Source: Marivivens sp.
Lineage (GTDB): Bacteria > Pseudomonadota > Alphaproteobacteria > Rhodobacterales > Rhodobacteraceae
Length of the DNA: 64,000 nt
Assembly: GCA_024642115.1 (NCBI GenBank)
Contig: JAHEBU010000002.1
Coordinates: forward strand, 372,001 to 436,000
Direction: 5' to 3'
In this document: piece after piece, positions 28,685 through 37,321 of the stretch
Layout: the number at the start of each line of letters is the position of its first letter
Numbering within the stretch: position 1 is the stretch's first letter
The notes under the pieces: generated by a model
Databases searched by the model: none
What the model saw: only the letters and a program-made list of their open reading frames with translations
What the model was told of the DNA's origin: nothing
Translations under genes and position numbers: made by a program

Positions 28685-29866
28685 ATGCACGTTAAAACGC
28701 TGATCCTCGGGGCCGGAGCCGCCGGCATGTTCTGCGCCGCCCACGCGGGGCCGGGAACGCTCGTGATCGACCACGCGCGCGCGCCGGGGGAAAAGATCCG
28801 CATCTCGGGCGGGGGGCGGTGCAACTTTACCAACCTGCACACGGGTCCGGCCAATTTCCTGAGCCAAAATCCGCATTTCGCCAAATCGGCCCTCAGCCGC
28901 TACCCCCCCGCCAATTTCATCGGGCTGGTGACGGCTCACCGCATCCCCTTTCACGAAAAGACGCTGGGCCAGCTGTTCTGCGACAACTCTGCCAAGGATA
29001 TCGTGGCCATGCTGCGGGCCGAGATGGATCGGGCTGGCGCCCAGCTTTCGCTGCAAACGCAGGTGGGCGAGGTGCGGCATGACGGCAGCGCCTTTCACGT
29101 CGCCCTTACCCGCGAGGGTCGGACAACCGAGGTGACAGCGGCCAACCTCGTGCTGGCCACCGGTGGCAAGTCGATCCCGAAAATGGGGGCGACGGGGCTG
29201 GCCTACCAGATAGCAACACAATTCGGGCTGCGGCTCACCGAAACACGGCCCGCGCTTGTTCCTTTCACCTTTTCCGACAGCGCCTTTGCCCCGCTGGCGG
29301 GGGTCGCCCTACCGGTCCGGGCGACCGCGAACGGTGCCAGCTTTGACGAAGCGATGCTGTTCACCCACCGCGGGCTGTCCGGCCCCGCGATGCTGCAAAT
29401 CTCGTCCTATTGGCACGAAGGGCAGGACATCGGCATCGACCTTTCGCCCGGAACCGATCTGGTCGCCACGCTCAAATCGGCGCGCCAGACCAACGGTCGC
29501 AAGGCCGTCACAACCGCGCTGGGTCAACTCCTTCCCGCGCGGTTGGCCGATTATCTCGGCCCGGCCCTCGATCTCAAGGGGACGCTGGCCGACCAGTCCG
29601 ACACACGGCTGGGCAGCCTCGGCCAGACGCTTCACCATTGGACACTGCGGCCCACCGGGACCGAAGGCTACCGCACCGCCGAAGTGACGCTTGGCGGCAT
29701 AGACACGGACGGCCTGTCATCCAAAACGATGGCGGCCAAGCATCTGCCGGGGCTTTATGCGATTGGCGAGGCAGTGGATGTGACGGGTTGGCTGGGGGGC
29801 TACAATTTTCAATGGGCCTGGGCCTCGGCCCACGCGGCGGCCATGGCGATCCGGGACGGAACATGA
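28685..29866 (+). CDS. BaiN/HI0933-family NAD(P)/FAD-dependent oxidoreductase
   Basis: 393 residues, ATG 28685. Dinucleotide loop TLILGAGAAGMFCAAHAG at the N-terminus, then the family-specific KIRISGGGRCNFTN (about residues 38-51), LVLATGGKSIPKMGATGLAYQIA, LFTHRGLSGPAMLQIS and the C-terminal GLYAIGEAVDVTGWLGGYNFQWAW. This is the HI0933/YhiN class; BaiN is the best characterised member (bile-acid dehydroxylation), and the bacterial housekeeping role is not settled. It overlaps the start of the Gre-like gene by four bases (ATGA). Confidence 0.9.
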   Translation: MHVKTLILGAGAAGMFCAAHAGPGTLVIDHARAPGEKIRISGGGRCNFTNLHTGPANFLSQNPHFAKSALSRYPPANFIGLVTAHRIPFHEKTLGQLFCDNSAKDIVAMLRAEMDRAGAQLSLQTQVGEVRHDGSAFHVALTREGRTTEVTAANLVLATGGKSIPKMGATGLAYQIATQFGLRLTETRPALVPFTFSDSAFAPLAGVALPVRATANGASFDEAMLFTHRGLSGPAMLQISSYWHEGQDIGIDLSPGTDLVATLKSARQTNGRKAVTTALGQLLPARLADYLGPALDLKGTLADQSDTRLGSLGQTLHHWTLRPTGTEGYRTAEVTLGGIDTDGLSSKTMAAKHLPGLYAIGEAVDVTGWLGGYNFQWAWASAHAAAMAIRDGT

Positions 29867-30366
29867 GCAAGGCGTTCACCAAGGAGGATGACAGCCCCGA
29901 AGGCGACCGCCTGCCCGACCTCCCCCTCTCTGCGCACCCCAACTACGTGACACCCGAAGGGTTGGCCGACCTTCAGACCCGGCTCGCCACCGCCCGGACC
30001 GTGTCCCTCACCCCGCCCGAACACAACCTGCCCGCCAGACAAGCTGCTGCCGTAGCCCGGCGCGACATTCGCTGGCTCGAGGCACGGATCAGTAGTGTGA
30101 TCCTGATCGACCCCGCGACGCAAGCGACCGACAAGGTCACCTTCGGGATGGAGGTCGAGGTCATGGACGAAGACGGTGCCAGCCGGACCTTTCGGATCGT
30201 GGGCGAAGATCAGGCCGATCCGGCCCACGGGCTGATCGCCCCGCACTCGCCGCTGGCACAGGCCCTGCTGGAGTCGCGGATCGGCGACACGGTCGACTGG
30301 CCCCGGCCAACCGGGACGATCGAACTGGAAATCGTCGGCATAACACCACCGGCAAGGGTGGGTTGA
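29863..30366 (+). CDS. GreA/GreB-family transcription elongation factor-like protein
   Basis: 167 residues from ATG 29863 (ATGA overlap with the preceding stop). The N-terminal half (YVTPEGLADLQTRLATARTV ... RDIRWLEARISSVILI) looks like the paired-helix coiled coil of Gre factors, and the C-terminal half (VTFGMEVEVMDEDGASRTFRIVGEDQADPAHGLIAPHSPLAQALL...GDTVDW) is the FKBP-like Gre C domain. Gre factors stimulate cleavage of backtracked transcripts by RNA polymerase; the acidic tip residues are only partly visible, so a Gre-like anti-pause or polymerase-binding factor is possible. The last codons and TGA stop are formed by a GGGTGGGTTGAAACC palindrome-family copy. Confidence 0.82.
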   Translation: MSKAFTKEDDSPEGDRLPDLPLSAHPNYVTPEGLADLQTRLATARTVSLTPPEHNLPARQAAAVARRDIRWLEARISSVILIDPATQATDKVTFGMEVEVMDEDGASRTFRIVGEDQADPAHGLIAPHSPLAQALLESRIGDTVDWPRPTGTIELEIVGITPPARVG

Positions 30367-30370
30367 AACC
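30356..30370. repeat. Half-copy of the GGTGGGT palindrome at the end of the Gre-like gene
   Basis: AGGGTGGGTTGAAACC (about 30355-30370) matches the left arm and loop of the copy at 26741 (GGTGGGTTGAAACC), then degenerates to TGCATTGCAAA against CACCTTGCAAA. The TGA inside GGGTTGAAACC is the stop codon of the upstream gene. Confidence 0.6.
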
Positions 30371-30551
30371 TGCATTGCAAATAGGTCCGGGATCACCGGC
30401 GTATGGCAACGGATCAGACTTGCGGGTGTCGGCTCCGGCCAAAGGCCGCAACAGCGTCTGCGGCCGCCGCAGGAATATCCCGCACCTGCCGGTTTGAATC
30501 CTTGGATGGCGGCGACTAGGGTCAACCCGAACCCCACTTCGGAACAACACC

Positions 30552-31091
30552 ATGATACCCGGTTCCACGATCACCCTGCGCGACCCGGACGACGGCGACG
30601 CCACACTCCACGCGGCCCTTCCGCCCTCGCCCGAGATCATCCGCATGTATGGCGGCGAAACCGGCAGTCTGCCGAAACCCAGCCTCGCCCGGTCGAAAGA
30701 CTGGCTGGAGTGGCTGCACACCCACCCCTTCAACAAGATAATCCTGCGTAACGAGGTCGCGGTCGGACATGTCCGGCTCCACTCGCTGTCGCAGACAGAC
30801 CGCCGGGCACGACTTGCCCTTGGACTGTTCCGGGATGCCGATCTGGGACAGGGGATAGGCCGGCAGGCGATCCGGCTCACGCTCGACCATGCCTTCGGAC
30901 CGATGGGCCTGCACCGGATCGACCTCAGGGTTCTGGCCTACAACCTGCGCGCCATCCGGTGCTACACGGCCTGCGGGTTTCGCCACGAAGGAACCGAACG
31001 CGAGGCTGCATGGATCGACGCGGCGTGGCACGACGACTGGATCATGGGGATCCTCGCCGATGAACATGCCGCCGCGAAAGCAGGACACTGA
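30552..31091 (+). CDS. GNAT-family N-acetyltransferase (RimJ/RimL type)
   Basis: 179 residues, ATG 30552. Acetyl-CoA transferase of the Acetyltransf_3 type: substrate-binding N-terminus with ITLRDPDDGDA, strand 4 and pyrophosphate loop region ALGLFRDADLGQGIGRQAIRLTL (R/QxxGxG/A motif QGIGRQ), then LHRIDLRVLAYNLRAIRCYTACGFRHEG typical of motif B. Acceptor unknown (ribosomal protein, amino acid or small amine). The last 26 codons plus stop are duplicated at 60013-60090, marking this gene's 3' end as the island insertion site; the left copy keeps the gene whole. Confidence 0.9.
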   Translation: MIPGSTITLRDPDDGDATLHAALPPSPEIIRMYGGETGSLPKPSLARSKDWLEWLHTHPFNKIILRNEVAVGHVRLHSLSQTDRRARLALGLFRDADLGQGIGRQAIRLTLDHAFGPMGLHRIDLRVLAYNLRAIRCYTACGFRHEGTEREAAWIDAAWHDDWIMGILADEHAAAKAGH

Positions 31092-31129
31092 CACACCTTT
31101 GGTTACCGTAGGGTGGGTGCCAACCCACC
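31013..31129 (+). repeat. Left direct repeat of island (GNAT 3' end)
   Basis: Bases 31013-31084 are identical to 60013-60084 (72 of 72), then A/G at 31085, CACTGACAC identical, a diverged patch, and GTAGGGTGGGTGCCAAC identical. The offset is exactly 29,000. Weaker collinear similarity continues, for example TGGTGCAGATCGC at 31319 and 60359, where the offset has grown to 29,040. Confidence 0.9.
31108..31129. repeat. GTAGGGTGGGT palindrome copy
   Basis: GTA-GGGTGGGT-GCCA-ACCCACC: 7-base arms (31112-31118 and 31123-31129) with a 4-base loop, 17 bases after the GNAT stop. The equivalent copy in the right repeat (60108-60129) has one arm mismatch (ACTCACC). Confidence 0.85.
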
Positions 31130-31498
31130 GCCACCGCATGGCGAGGCAAACCCCCGCCTGACGTCAGAGATACAAGACGCTGACTTCGAAGGCTCCGACA
31201 GTCACCGCACGCGCGGCGCCTCGCTCACCCGCCCCCGCGTCCAAACAAGCCGCCAATCCAGCGACCCTCCCACCCCGAACCCAAGTTGCAGACACGACCC
31301 CCAACCCGTGGCAGTAAATGGTGCAGATCGCAGGATCAGGATGTATGGCAACATCCTCAGAGGACGTGAAATTTCCAAAGACGTTTTCGGGAGTTTAGGT
31401 ACAGGCTATAACTGCGGATGCGGGCTGATGCAGCACCGTAGAACATGATCCAATCAACCAACCGAAAACTTGCTGTCAGCGACGCGGGTCATCCAGTT
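31130..31498. other. Non-coding stretch at island left edge
   Basis: No credible gene. Its first 270 bases align by eye, with gaps, to 60130-60440 on the other side of the island (shared AGGCTCC, CCCGAAYCCAA, TGGTGCAGATCG, TTCGGGARYTTRGGYACA). It therefore looks like a second, diverged copy of the DNA that originally followed the GNAT gene. Confidence 0.5.
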
Positions 31499-32560
31499 TC
31501 AAGCGATACGTCCGCAGACGAGTACTTCATCCAAGACCCGCTTAGGCGCCGCCTCGGCAAAAGAGACCAGACGCTTGGTGTCTTCGTCCCACAAAACCAA
31601 CCTCACCGATCGCAGGCTATCAATCAGTGTCAGCCTGCCGACATCCCGCAGACCTGGCAGGTCACGAAGGACCTGGTTGAGACGATAAAACGGAATCCTG
31701 CTTGCCAGATGATGGACGTGATGAACACCGATGTTGGCCGAGAACCAGCGCAGGACGACGGGAAGGTCGTAATGCGAACTGCCATGTAGTGCGGTCTTCT
31801 GGATATCCCACTTTGGCTCATGCTCCCACAAGGTACCGTCGAACTGGTGCTGCACATAGAAGAGCCAGACACCAATTGTAGAGGCCAAGCAGGTAATCGG
31901 GACCTGCACCAGCAGGAACCGACCTAGTCCCACCAGCCAGATCGCACCGAGCGCCAAGGTCACGATGGCTGCATTGGTTGCCATCGCACTCGCCCAGGCG
32001 CGCCACCCGTCCCGAAACAGGCGCTCGGGTAGACGGTAGCGCAGAAGGAACACATAGGCGGGCCCTATCCCGAACAAAACCACAGGGTGCCGATAGATGC
32101 GATAGGCCAAGCGGCCCATCCAACCCTTGTCCTGAAACTCGCGGACGGTCAGCGTGTGAACATCGCCAATCCCGCGACGGTCCAGATTGCCAGACGTTGC
32201 ATGGTGCATCGCGTGTGACATCCGCCAGACGTCGTAGGGTGTCAGCGTCACAATTCCGATCAGGCGTCCGACCCAGTCATTGGCCGCGCGTTGCACAAAG
32301 AACGATCGGTGGCCGCAGTCGTGCTGGATCATGAATAGTCGCACAAGAAAGCCCGCGGCGGGGACCGTCGCCAGCAATCCGACCCAGTAACCGGCCTCCA
32401 GAGTCGCCCAGCACAGCACCCAGAGTGCCAGATAGGGGATTGCAGTCACTGCAAGTTCAAACAGCGCGCGCGAGGTGTCTGGTTTGCGATACGCCGCGAG
32501 TTTGCGTGCCACATCGATGGGATCTGTTGTGATCAAACTATCCTGAATCCGTGAGCTCAT
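31499..32560 (-). CDS. Membrane fatty-acid desaturase
   Basis: 353 residues from ATG 32560 (MSSRIQDSLITTD). Di-iron membrane desaturase family: the three histidine boxes are HDCGH (about residue 82), HAMHH (about residue 118) and HHVHH (about residue 290), with paired membrane segments between (TAIPYLALWVLCWATLEAGYW and others). Such enzymes introduce double bonds into acyl chains of membrane lipids and often respond to cold or envelope stress. It is the leftmost gene of the island, on the minus strand. Substrate position cannot be read from sequence. Confidence 0.9.
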   Translation of the reverse strand: MSSRIQDSLITTDPIDVARKLAAYRKPDTSRALFELAVTAIPYLALWVLCWATLEAGYWVGLLATVPAAGFLVRLFMIQHDCGHRSFFVQRAANDWVGRLIGIVTLTPYDVWRMSHAMHHATSGNLDRRGIGDVHTLTVREFQDKGWMGRLAYRIYRHPVVLFGIGPAYVFLLRYRLPERLFRDGWRAWASAMATNAAIVTLALGAIWLVGLGRFLLVQVPITCLASTIGVWLFYVQHQFDGTLWEHEPKWDIQKTALHGSSHYDLPVVLRWFSANIGVHHVHHLASRIPFYRLNQVLRDLPGLRDVGRLTLIDSLRSVRLVLWDEDTKRLVSFAEAAPKRVLDEVLVCGRIA

Positions 32561-33028
32561 GGGTGGTTTCTCCGATCTCGTCAAAAAGCGAGTACAGCCG
32601 ACCGCACCCGAACCTATGTCGCCGTTTTGGGACGGGTTCCAAATTGGTGAAGCCGACTGGATTCACCGGGCGCGCAGTCGGAACTGCACCCAACTGACGG
32701 GTTTCACCAAAACTCGGGACCCGCAAGGTGACGTTCGGCTATTCGAACGCCATGTCTAACCCTGGCACAGTTCTTGGCGGCCCGGTTTGACGCAGGTTAG
32801 TTTGGACGGTCACATTGGGACAATCGTTGTGCGTCCGGAACCGAGACCGCAACACTCCGACGCCCCGCAAGTCTCAAACCGGTGCAACTGCGCGTCCGAA
32901 GGTCGCAATGATCGGCGCTGGTTCAGGGGCTCTTCCTGCCATTCTCTTGTAAATCCAAAAGAATTTTGCAGTCAAACGCATGAATTGTCGGCCCTTCGTT
33001 TTCGCGAAACACCTGTTCGCGCGACTCG
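32561..33028. other. Non-coding gap
   Basis: 468 bases between the desaturase start and the end of the broken antiporter. Short open frames here lack ribosome sites and protein-like composition. It should contain the desaturase promoter; no clear -35/-10 pair was picked out. Confidence 0.4.
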
Positions 33029-33774
33029 TCAACCGGAACACGCCCGGCCAAGGGAAAGAACGTTCCCCACCTGGCGAGGGTTCGAACAGCCATTCTCCTT
33101 TGACAGTCTGCACCGCACCACCCGCTTTATCACCGCCCTCAGGCTTAGCCCCTGAACGATCAGGGTGAACAAAACGACGGCATATGTCGCGCCCAAAAGT
33201 GCGGATTTCTCGGCGACCCCTGGCAGCGAAAGCGCCAGCGCCAACGAGATCCCGCCTCGCAATCCACCCCAGTTCAGTACCGGAATGGTGCCGCGCGCGA
33301 ATTTGCGGAACAGGCCCAGCACAAGGACCGGACCGCTGACTGCAACCAGTCGGGCAAACAGCACCAGTGCCCACGGCAATGAAATCGCGACACCCAGCAG
33401 GTCGGCAGCCGCTCAAACGACAGATCCGATGATCGCGGTCGACACCACGACACCCAAGGTTGCCATCAGGCCGATGGTCACCGCACGGCTGCGCAGGCTG
33501 AGGACGTCGATATGCAACGCGCCCGCAAACAAGACAAATGCAAGCATGCCCTGAAGAACGGTTTGTTGGAAATCAACCTGGCGCAAGAGGGCTGCCAGAC
33601 CTTCATAATTGAACAATCCCGGCATCACCGCCTCGGCACCAATGACAACCAGCGAGGCGCCAAACCCCATGCCAGAAGGCCGGTAGTCTGCGGCAAGACC
33701 GCCAGCCGGACATTGATCCAACTGAACGTGGCCGTCAGAACCAGCAGGGCTGCAGCAAGCTCGAATTGCGACAT
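33029..33774 (-). pseudogene. Broken CPA1-type Na+/H+ antiporter
   Basis: The remains read MSQFELAAALLVLTATFSW from ATG 33774, typical of CPA1 antiporter N-termini, shift frame near 33695, continue as LVVIGAEAVMPGLFNYEGL ... GMLAFVLFAGALHIDVLSL, hit an in-frame TGA at 33413-33415, and resume in the same frame as AAADLLGVAISLPWALVLFAR. Directly after this comes the family's C-terminal segment PVLNWGGLRGGISLALALSLP, so roughly 200 central residues, including the ion-binding core, are missing. A functional protein is not expected. CPA1 exchangers expel Na+ or K+ for H+, fitting the island's pH/ion theme. Confidence 0.85.
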
Positions 33775-33864
33775 CGCGATCACCGCTGCACGCTGTTTGG
33801 CAGGGCTACACGCGCGCGTCGGACAACATCGACAGTCACTGGGTCAAAGGGACCTACCCCCATA

Positions 33865-34248
33865 TCAGTCGACACCTTGGTCCAGCCTTTTCTCCAGACC
33901 TTTCGTCAGGAATTCTCCGGCCTCTGGCTGACCCAGCGGATACCGGCTCACCAGCCTTTCGTGCTGATGCTGCGCGAGGGCGTTGGTCTGTTCCCAATCG
34001 TCGGGTTCAGAATCGCCACGACCGATCCAGCACAGCGTGTCCTCCTGTTCGTCGTTCATGCTTTCGATCTCTTGGGTGATCTCGTCACGGCCCAGATCAC
34101 CTGCGGTTTCCTGCAGAGTCGCGACCACATCGTCATCCCAAGCATTGCCGACAAGGTCTGGAATGTCCGCGCCCTCTTTCATCATCATGGCGTTGAACCG
34201 CAGAACAAGTTCCGCGATCCGGGCACCGCTAAAGGGCAGCGCGGCCAT
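33865..34248 (-). CDS. DUF3775 family protein
   Basis: 127 residues from ATG 34248, preceded by CAGGAAAA. The conserved C-terminal half is visible: ITQEIESMNDEQEDTLCWIGRGD, then DDWEQTNALAQHQHERLVSRY and LTKGLEKRL, matching DUF3775 (a small acidic cytosolic protein). The N-terminus here is shorter than usual but keeps the AWDDDVVATLQET segment. Function unknown; these genes often sit with stress and ion-transport genes. It lies next to the broken antiporter, same strand. Confidence 0.75.
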   Translation of the reverse strand: MAALPFSGARIAELVLRFNAMMMKEGADIPDLVGNAWDDDVVATLQETAGDLGRDEITQEIESMNDEQEDTLCWIGRGDSEPDDWEQTNALAQHQHERLVSRYPLGQPEAGEFLTKGLEKRLDQGVD

Positions 34249-34621
34249 CGGTTTTTCCTGTTCGATTGGCGCTCAGGATAGCACGCGGGCAAGGTGCGGC
34301 ACTGATATCGATCATCACGCCCTACCGGCATTTGCGCCGGCAGCGTTCTGAAAGACGGCGAGATGGGGCGACGGGCGATAGCTTCTGCCAGGAAGGCGGC
34401 CCGGCAATGCCAGAATCGCGACAAAGCTGATCGGTTGCCGACCTGCTGATCTGGATCAATACATGACAAGCCGGCCTGATTTACAGTTCAGGTAATGACT
34501 GTGGCGTCCGGAATTCTCACGAGACCAAAGATCAATGGATCGCGAAATTCCGTGAGTCAGCGTCGCACTGTGCGGCGCGAGGACAAGCTACAAAACCATA
34601 GATATCCGAAGGATTGAAGAC
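34249..34621. other. Non-coding gap between divergent genes
   Basis: 373 bases between the divergent DUF3775 gene and the disordered-protein gene. No credible ORF; should hold the promoters of both, including that of the 17-kb plus-strand block that starts at 34622. Confidence 0.4.
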
Positions 34622-34990
34622 ATGAAGCAGAAAGCAAAGCCATCCACTTCGCCTGGACCAACGGCAGTGACCGAGGGTGTCGGCAAGCCTGCCCCCAACG
34701 AAACGGCGCAAGTCACGCCCCCTACCCCCAACGAACTTGGCCAAGGGATCGACAGACCCGGCTTTGATCTGGGCGGGTCTACCGGCAAAACACATGCCGG
34801 TACGGGTCTGGGACTTGGGACAGATGCATTCGATACGCCAGGCGAAAGGAGCCTTCCGGGGCGGAAGCTGGACAACAAACCAACCATTCCGCGCTGGAGC
34901 GGGCCTAAAGGCCGTGACACGGCCGCCTCTGTCGAGAAGGCCGCCGACACCGGATCCTCGTCCACGCCACAGACGAAAAAAACGCGCTGA
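34622..34990 (+). CDS. Small disordered protein of unknown function
   Basis: 122 residues, ATG 34622 with a GAAGGA site upstream. Rich in T, P, G, S and K with no hydrophobic core (for example NETAQVTPPTPNELGQG, THAGTGLGLGTDAFDT, TIPRWSGPKGRDTAASVEKA), so it is probably intrinsically disordered. A long minus-strand frame overlaps it but lacks a ribosome site. It is the first gene of the plus-strand block. Similar small, hydrophilic proteins are common among general-stress-response products; that link is inference. Confidence 0.6.
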   Translation: MKQKAKPSTSPGPTAVTEGVGKPAPNETAQVTPPTPNELGQGIDRPGFDLGGSTGKTHAGTGLGLGTDAFDTPGERSLPGRKLDNKPTIPRWSGPKGRDTAASVEKAADTGSSSTPQTKKTR

Positions 34991-35253
34991 CCAGACAGCG
35001 CCCCGATCCTCAGCAGCGTGGCGAACGATCCTCATCTGGGCGGTGCCGATCCTGTTTCACCGTCTGGGTTGAACGAACAAGGGGCCAGTCCCGAAAGCCC
35101 GGTGCTGACACAGACTCGGACGTCGCCAGTGTCGGCAATGATCGACGGCCATCGCAACTGATTACCATTGTCGGGTGAGCGCGTGACGGAACCGGCCGAC
35201 ACCGGCGCCAGTCTCCGTGACGCGACCCTGAGAATTCCTCGAAAGGACAATTC

Positions 35254-36375
35254 ATGCTTTATGTTGATATTCCAACCAACTCCGAAATCCGGGCTTTAAT
35301 CGAAGCCCGTGCGGATGCCTGTGTGTCGATCTATCTGCCGACAACACCCGAGACCCAGAACGTCACTCTCAGCCGCATCTCGTTCGGCAACCTGACCCGA
35401 ACAGCACTTGAGCAACTCGACGCCGCAGACTTCGACAAGCGCCGTCGCGCGGCTCTGGAAGAGCATCTTCTTGAGCTGGACGAGGATGACGATTTCTGGC
35501 GGCTTCAGGCCAACAGCCTTGCAATTCTGGCGACCCCTGACAGTTTGCGGACCTTCCGGCTGGCGACAGAGGTCACAACAACGGTCGAGGTGTCGGACCG
35601 ATTTCACCTTAAGCCGCTGATGCGCGCGATGGCGTTTCCCCAGCATGCCTTCGTGCTGGCCTTGTCCGAAAACGATGTCCGCCTGGTCGAGATCTTTGCC
35701 GATCATCCCGCAACAGTGGTCAATGTTCCGGACCTGCCAGGTAGCGCCGCCGAGGCCACGGGTCACGCCTCGGTCAACAATCCTGGCATGGGCACAGGGC
35801 ATGGCGACGCACAGGGCCAGAAGTCGCTGTTGCGCAAGTACCTGCGCAAGGTGGACGCCGCCCTGCGCCCGGTTCTGACAGGGCGCGAGACGCCGCTTAT
35901 CCTCGCCGCAACCGAGCCGCTGGGGCCGATCTTTCGCACCATCAACAGCTATCCGGGTCTGTTGGTCGAGGGGATTTCCGCAAGCCCCGACGACATGAGC
36001 GAAAGCGAACTGGCGAGTGCCGCTCGGTCAGTTCTTGATGGGTCCTACGCCGCCCGGATCGAAACTGCGACCGCGCTTTTTCACGAGCGGGTCGGATCAC
36101 ATCGCGCCATCACCGATCTTCAGGCCGTTGCGCGTGCTGCCACCTTCGGTGCGGTGGACCTGCTGTTTGTCGATATCGACGAGGTTATGCCCGGCACGGT
36201 GGACGAAACTGACGGCAAAGTCGCCTTGGCCACGAAACCGGGTGCTGCCAGCTATGGTGTGATCGACGAGATAACCGGACGTGTGATCCTTACGGGTGGC
36301 AAGGTTCTGGCTGTGCGCAGGGAAGACATGCCCGACGGGGCGGCAGTGGCCGCGATCTTGCGCTATCCGGTCTGA
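35254..36375 (+). CDS. baeRF-family protein (bacterial archaeo-eukaryotic release-factor relative)
   Basis: 373 residues, ATG 35254 with CGAAAGGAC upstream. Begins with a YVDIPTNSEIRALIEARADACVSIYLPTTP block and FALATPDSLRTFRL-type strand, a middle linker rich in G and H (VNNPGMGTGHGDAQGQ), and an eRF1-like C-terminal part (VGSHRAITDLQAVARAATFGAVDLLFVDIDEVMPGTV). This arrangement fits the baeRF superfamily, whose members are related to eRF1/Pelota domains 2-3 and are proposed to act on ribosomes under stress. No GGQ motif is seen, so peptide release activity is not claimed. Confidence 0.72.
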   Translation: MLYVDIPTNSEIRALIEARADACVSIYLPTTPETQNVTLSRISFGNLTRTALEQLDAADFDKRRRAALEEHLLELDEDDDFWRLQANSLAILATPDSLRTFRLATEVTTTVEVSDRFHLKPLMRAMAFPQHAFVLALSENDVRLVEIFADHPATVVNVPDLPGSAAEATGHASVNNPGMGTGHGDAQGQKSLLRKYLRKVDAALRPVLTGRETPLILAATEPLGPIFRTINSYPGLLVEGISASPDDMSESELASAARSVLDGSYAARIETATALFHERVGSHRAITDLQAVARAATFGAVDLLFVDIDEVMPGTVDETDGKVALATKPGAASYGVIDEITGRVILTGGKVLAVRREDMPDGAAVAAILRYPV

Positions 36376-36600
36376 CGCGGCGGGATGGTTGGGTGCGGGG
36401 CACGGGTTTCTGCACCGGGCAAAGGTCCACAAACTGTCAAGACTTTTGGCAAGGCCGTGCAGAGAGCTGAGATAAGCGGAACTGATGATAAACCGCTTCC
36501 TGCGATCCGACCTATCATGGATCAGCACGTCCTTGCGGCCCTGCTGTCATAGTCAGTGCAACAGGTTCCATTTGAGGAACGCCGATTGAGGACGTCAGCC

Positions 36601-37080
36601 ATGCTAGACACTGCCAAGCGGATCGACGACATCGGCCCACAGCCTCAATCGTTCAACATCGAAGAGGGAACGACGCAAAATTCCAACTATAGGTCGGTCG
36701 CCTGGAGCGGGCGCTACCTTCAGGTCACATTGATGTCGATCCCCGTTGGTGGGGATGTCGGGCTCGAGGCGCATCCCGAAACCGATCAGTTCCTGCGTCT
36801 CGAGGCGGGCACCGGACGGGCGCAAATGGGCACCGCGAAGGACAAGCTGACCTTTGACCAGGATGTCTCGGACGGCTGGTGCGTCCTTGTTCCGGCTGGC
36901 AGGTGGCACAACATCACCAACACCGGGACCAGCCCGATGCAGCTCTACGCGATCTATGCCCCAGCCCATCATGCACCCGACAGGGTGCAGTCGACGGCAG
37001 CATTTGCCGCGTCCGACAAGACCGACAAACCTGCGGGCTGGTCGGTGCAACCAGAACAGGCACCAGACAAGCACGGCTAA
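36601..37080 (+). CDS. Cupin-domain protein
   Basis: 159 residues from ATG 36601 (GAGGACG site upstream). Single-domain cupin: VTLMSIPVGGDVGLEAHPETDQFLRLEAGTG carries the first metal-binding motif (one H and one E visible) and VLVPAGRWHNITNTGTSPMQLYAIYAPAHH carries the second (H of WHN). Annotated relatives are often called mannose-6-phosphate-isomerase-like; the reaction is unknown. The tail of about 30 residues is polar and disordered. It precedes gadB by 241 bases with two GC hairpins between them. Confidence 0.85.
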   Translation: MLDTAKRIDDIGPQPQSFNIEEGTTQNSNYRSVAWSGRYLQVTLMSIPVGGDVGLEAHPETDQFLRLEAGTGRAQMGTAKDKLTFDQDVSDGWCVLVPAGRWHNITNTGTSPMQLYAIYAPAHHAPDRVQSTAAFAASDKTDKPAGWSVQPEQAPDKHG

Positions 37081-37193
37081 CGTCATCAATTGGCAAACGT
37101 GTGCATCTGGTGTCGCGCTTCATAGACGTAAACAGGCACGGGTCCTCTTCGCCGGCTAATCCGGTGTGGGGCTTTGCCGTGTGACATGGCCTT

Positions 37194-37229
37194 GCCTGCT
37201 TTGGCAGGCGGCCGGACCTGCCTCGCAGG
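37194..37229 (+). promoter_or_regulatory. Two hairpins in the gadB leader
   Basis: GCCTGC-TTTG-GCAGGC (37194-37209) and CCTGC-CTC-GCAGG (37217-37229) lie about 95 bases upstream of gadB. The second could extend the end of the cupin transcript; together they may form a leader structure. No T-run follows, so simple termination is unlikely. Confidence 0.4.
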
Positions 37230-37321
37230 CGTCACGCAGGAGCGCCAGATCGTATTCGGACACGCTACCGAAGCGGCGCTTTTTCCGCCGGAGCAGACTT
37301 GACCTTCAAAGGAGCACATCA

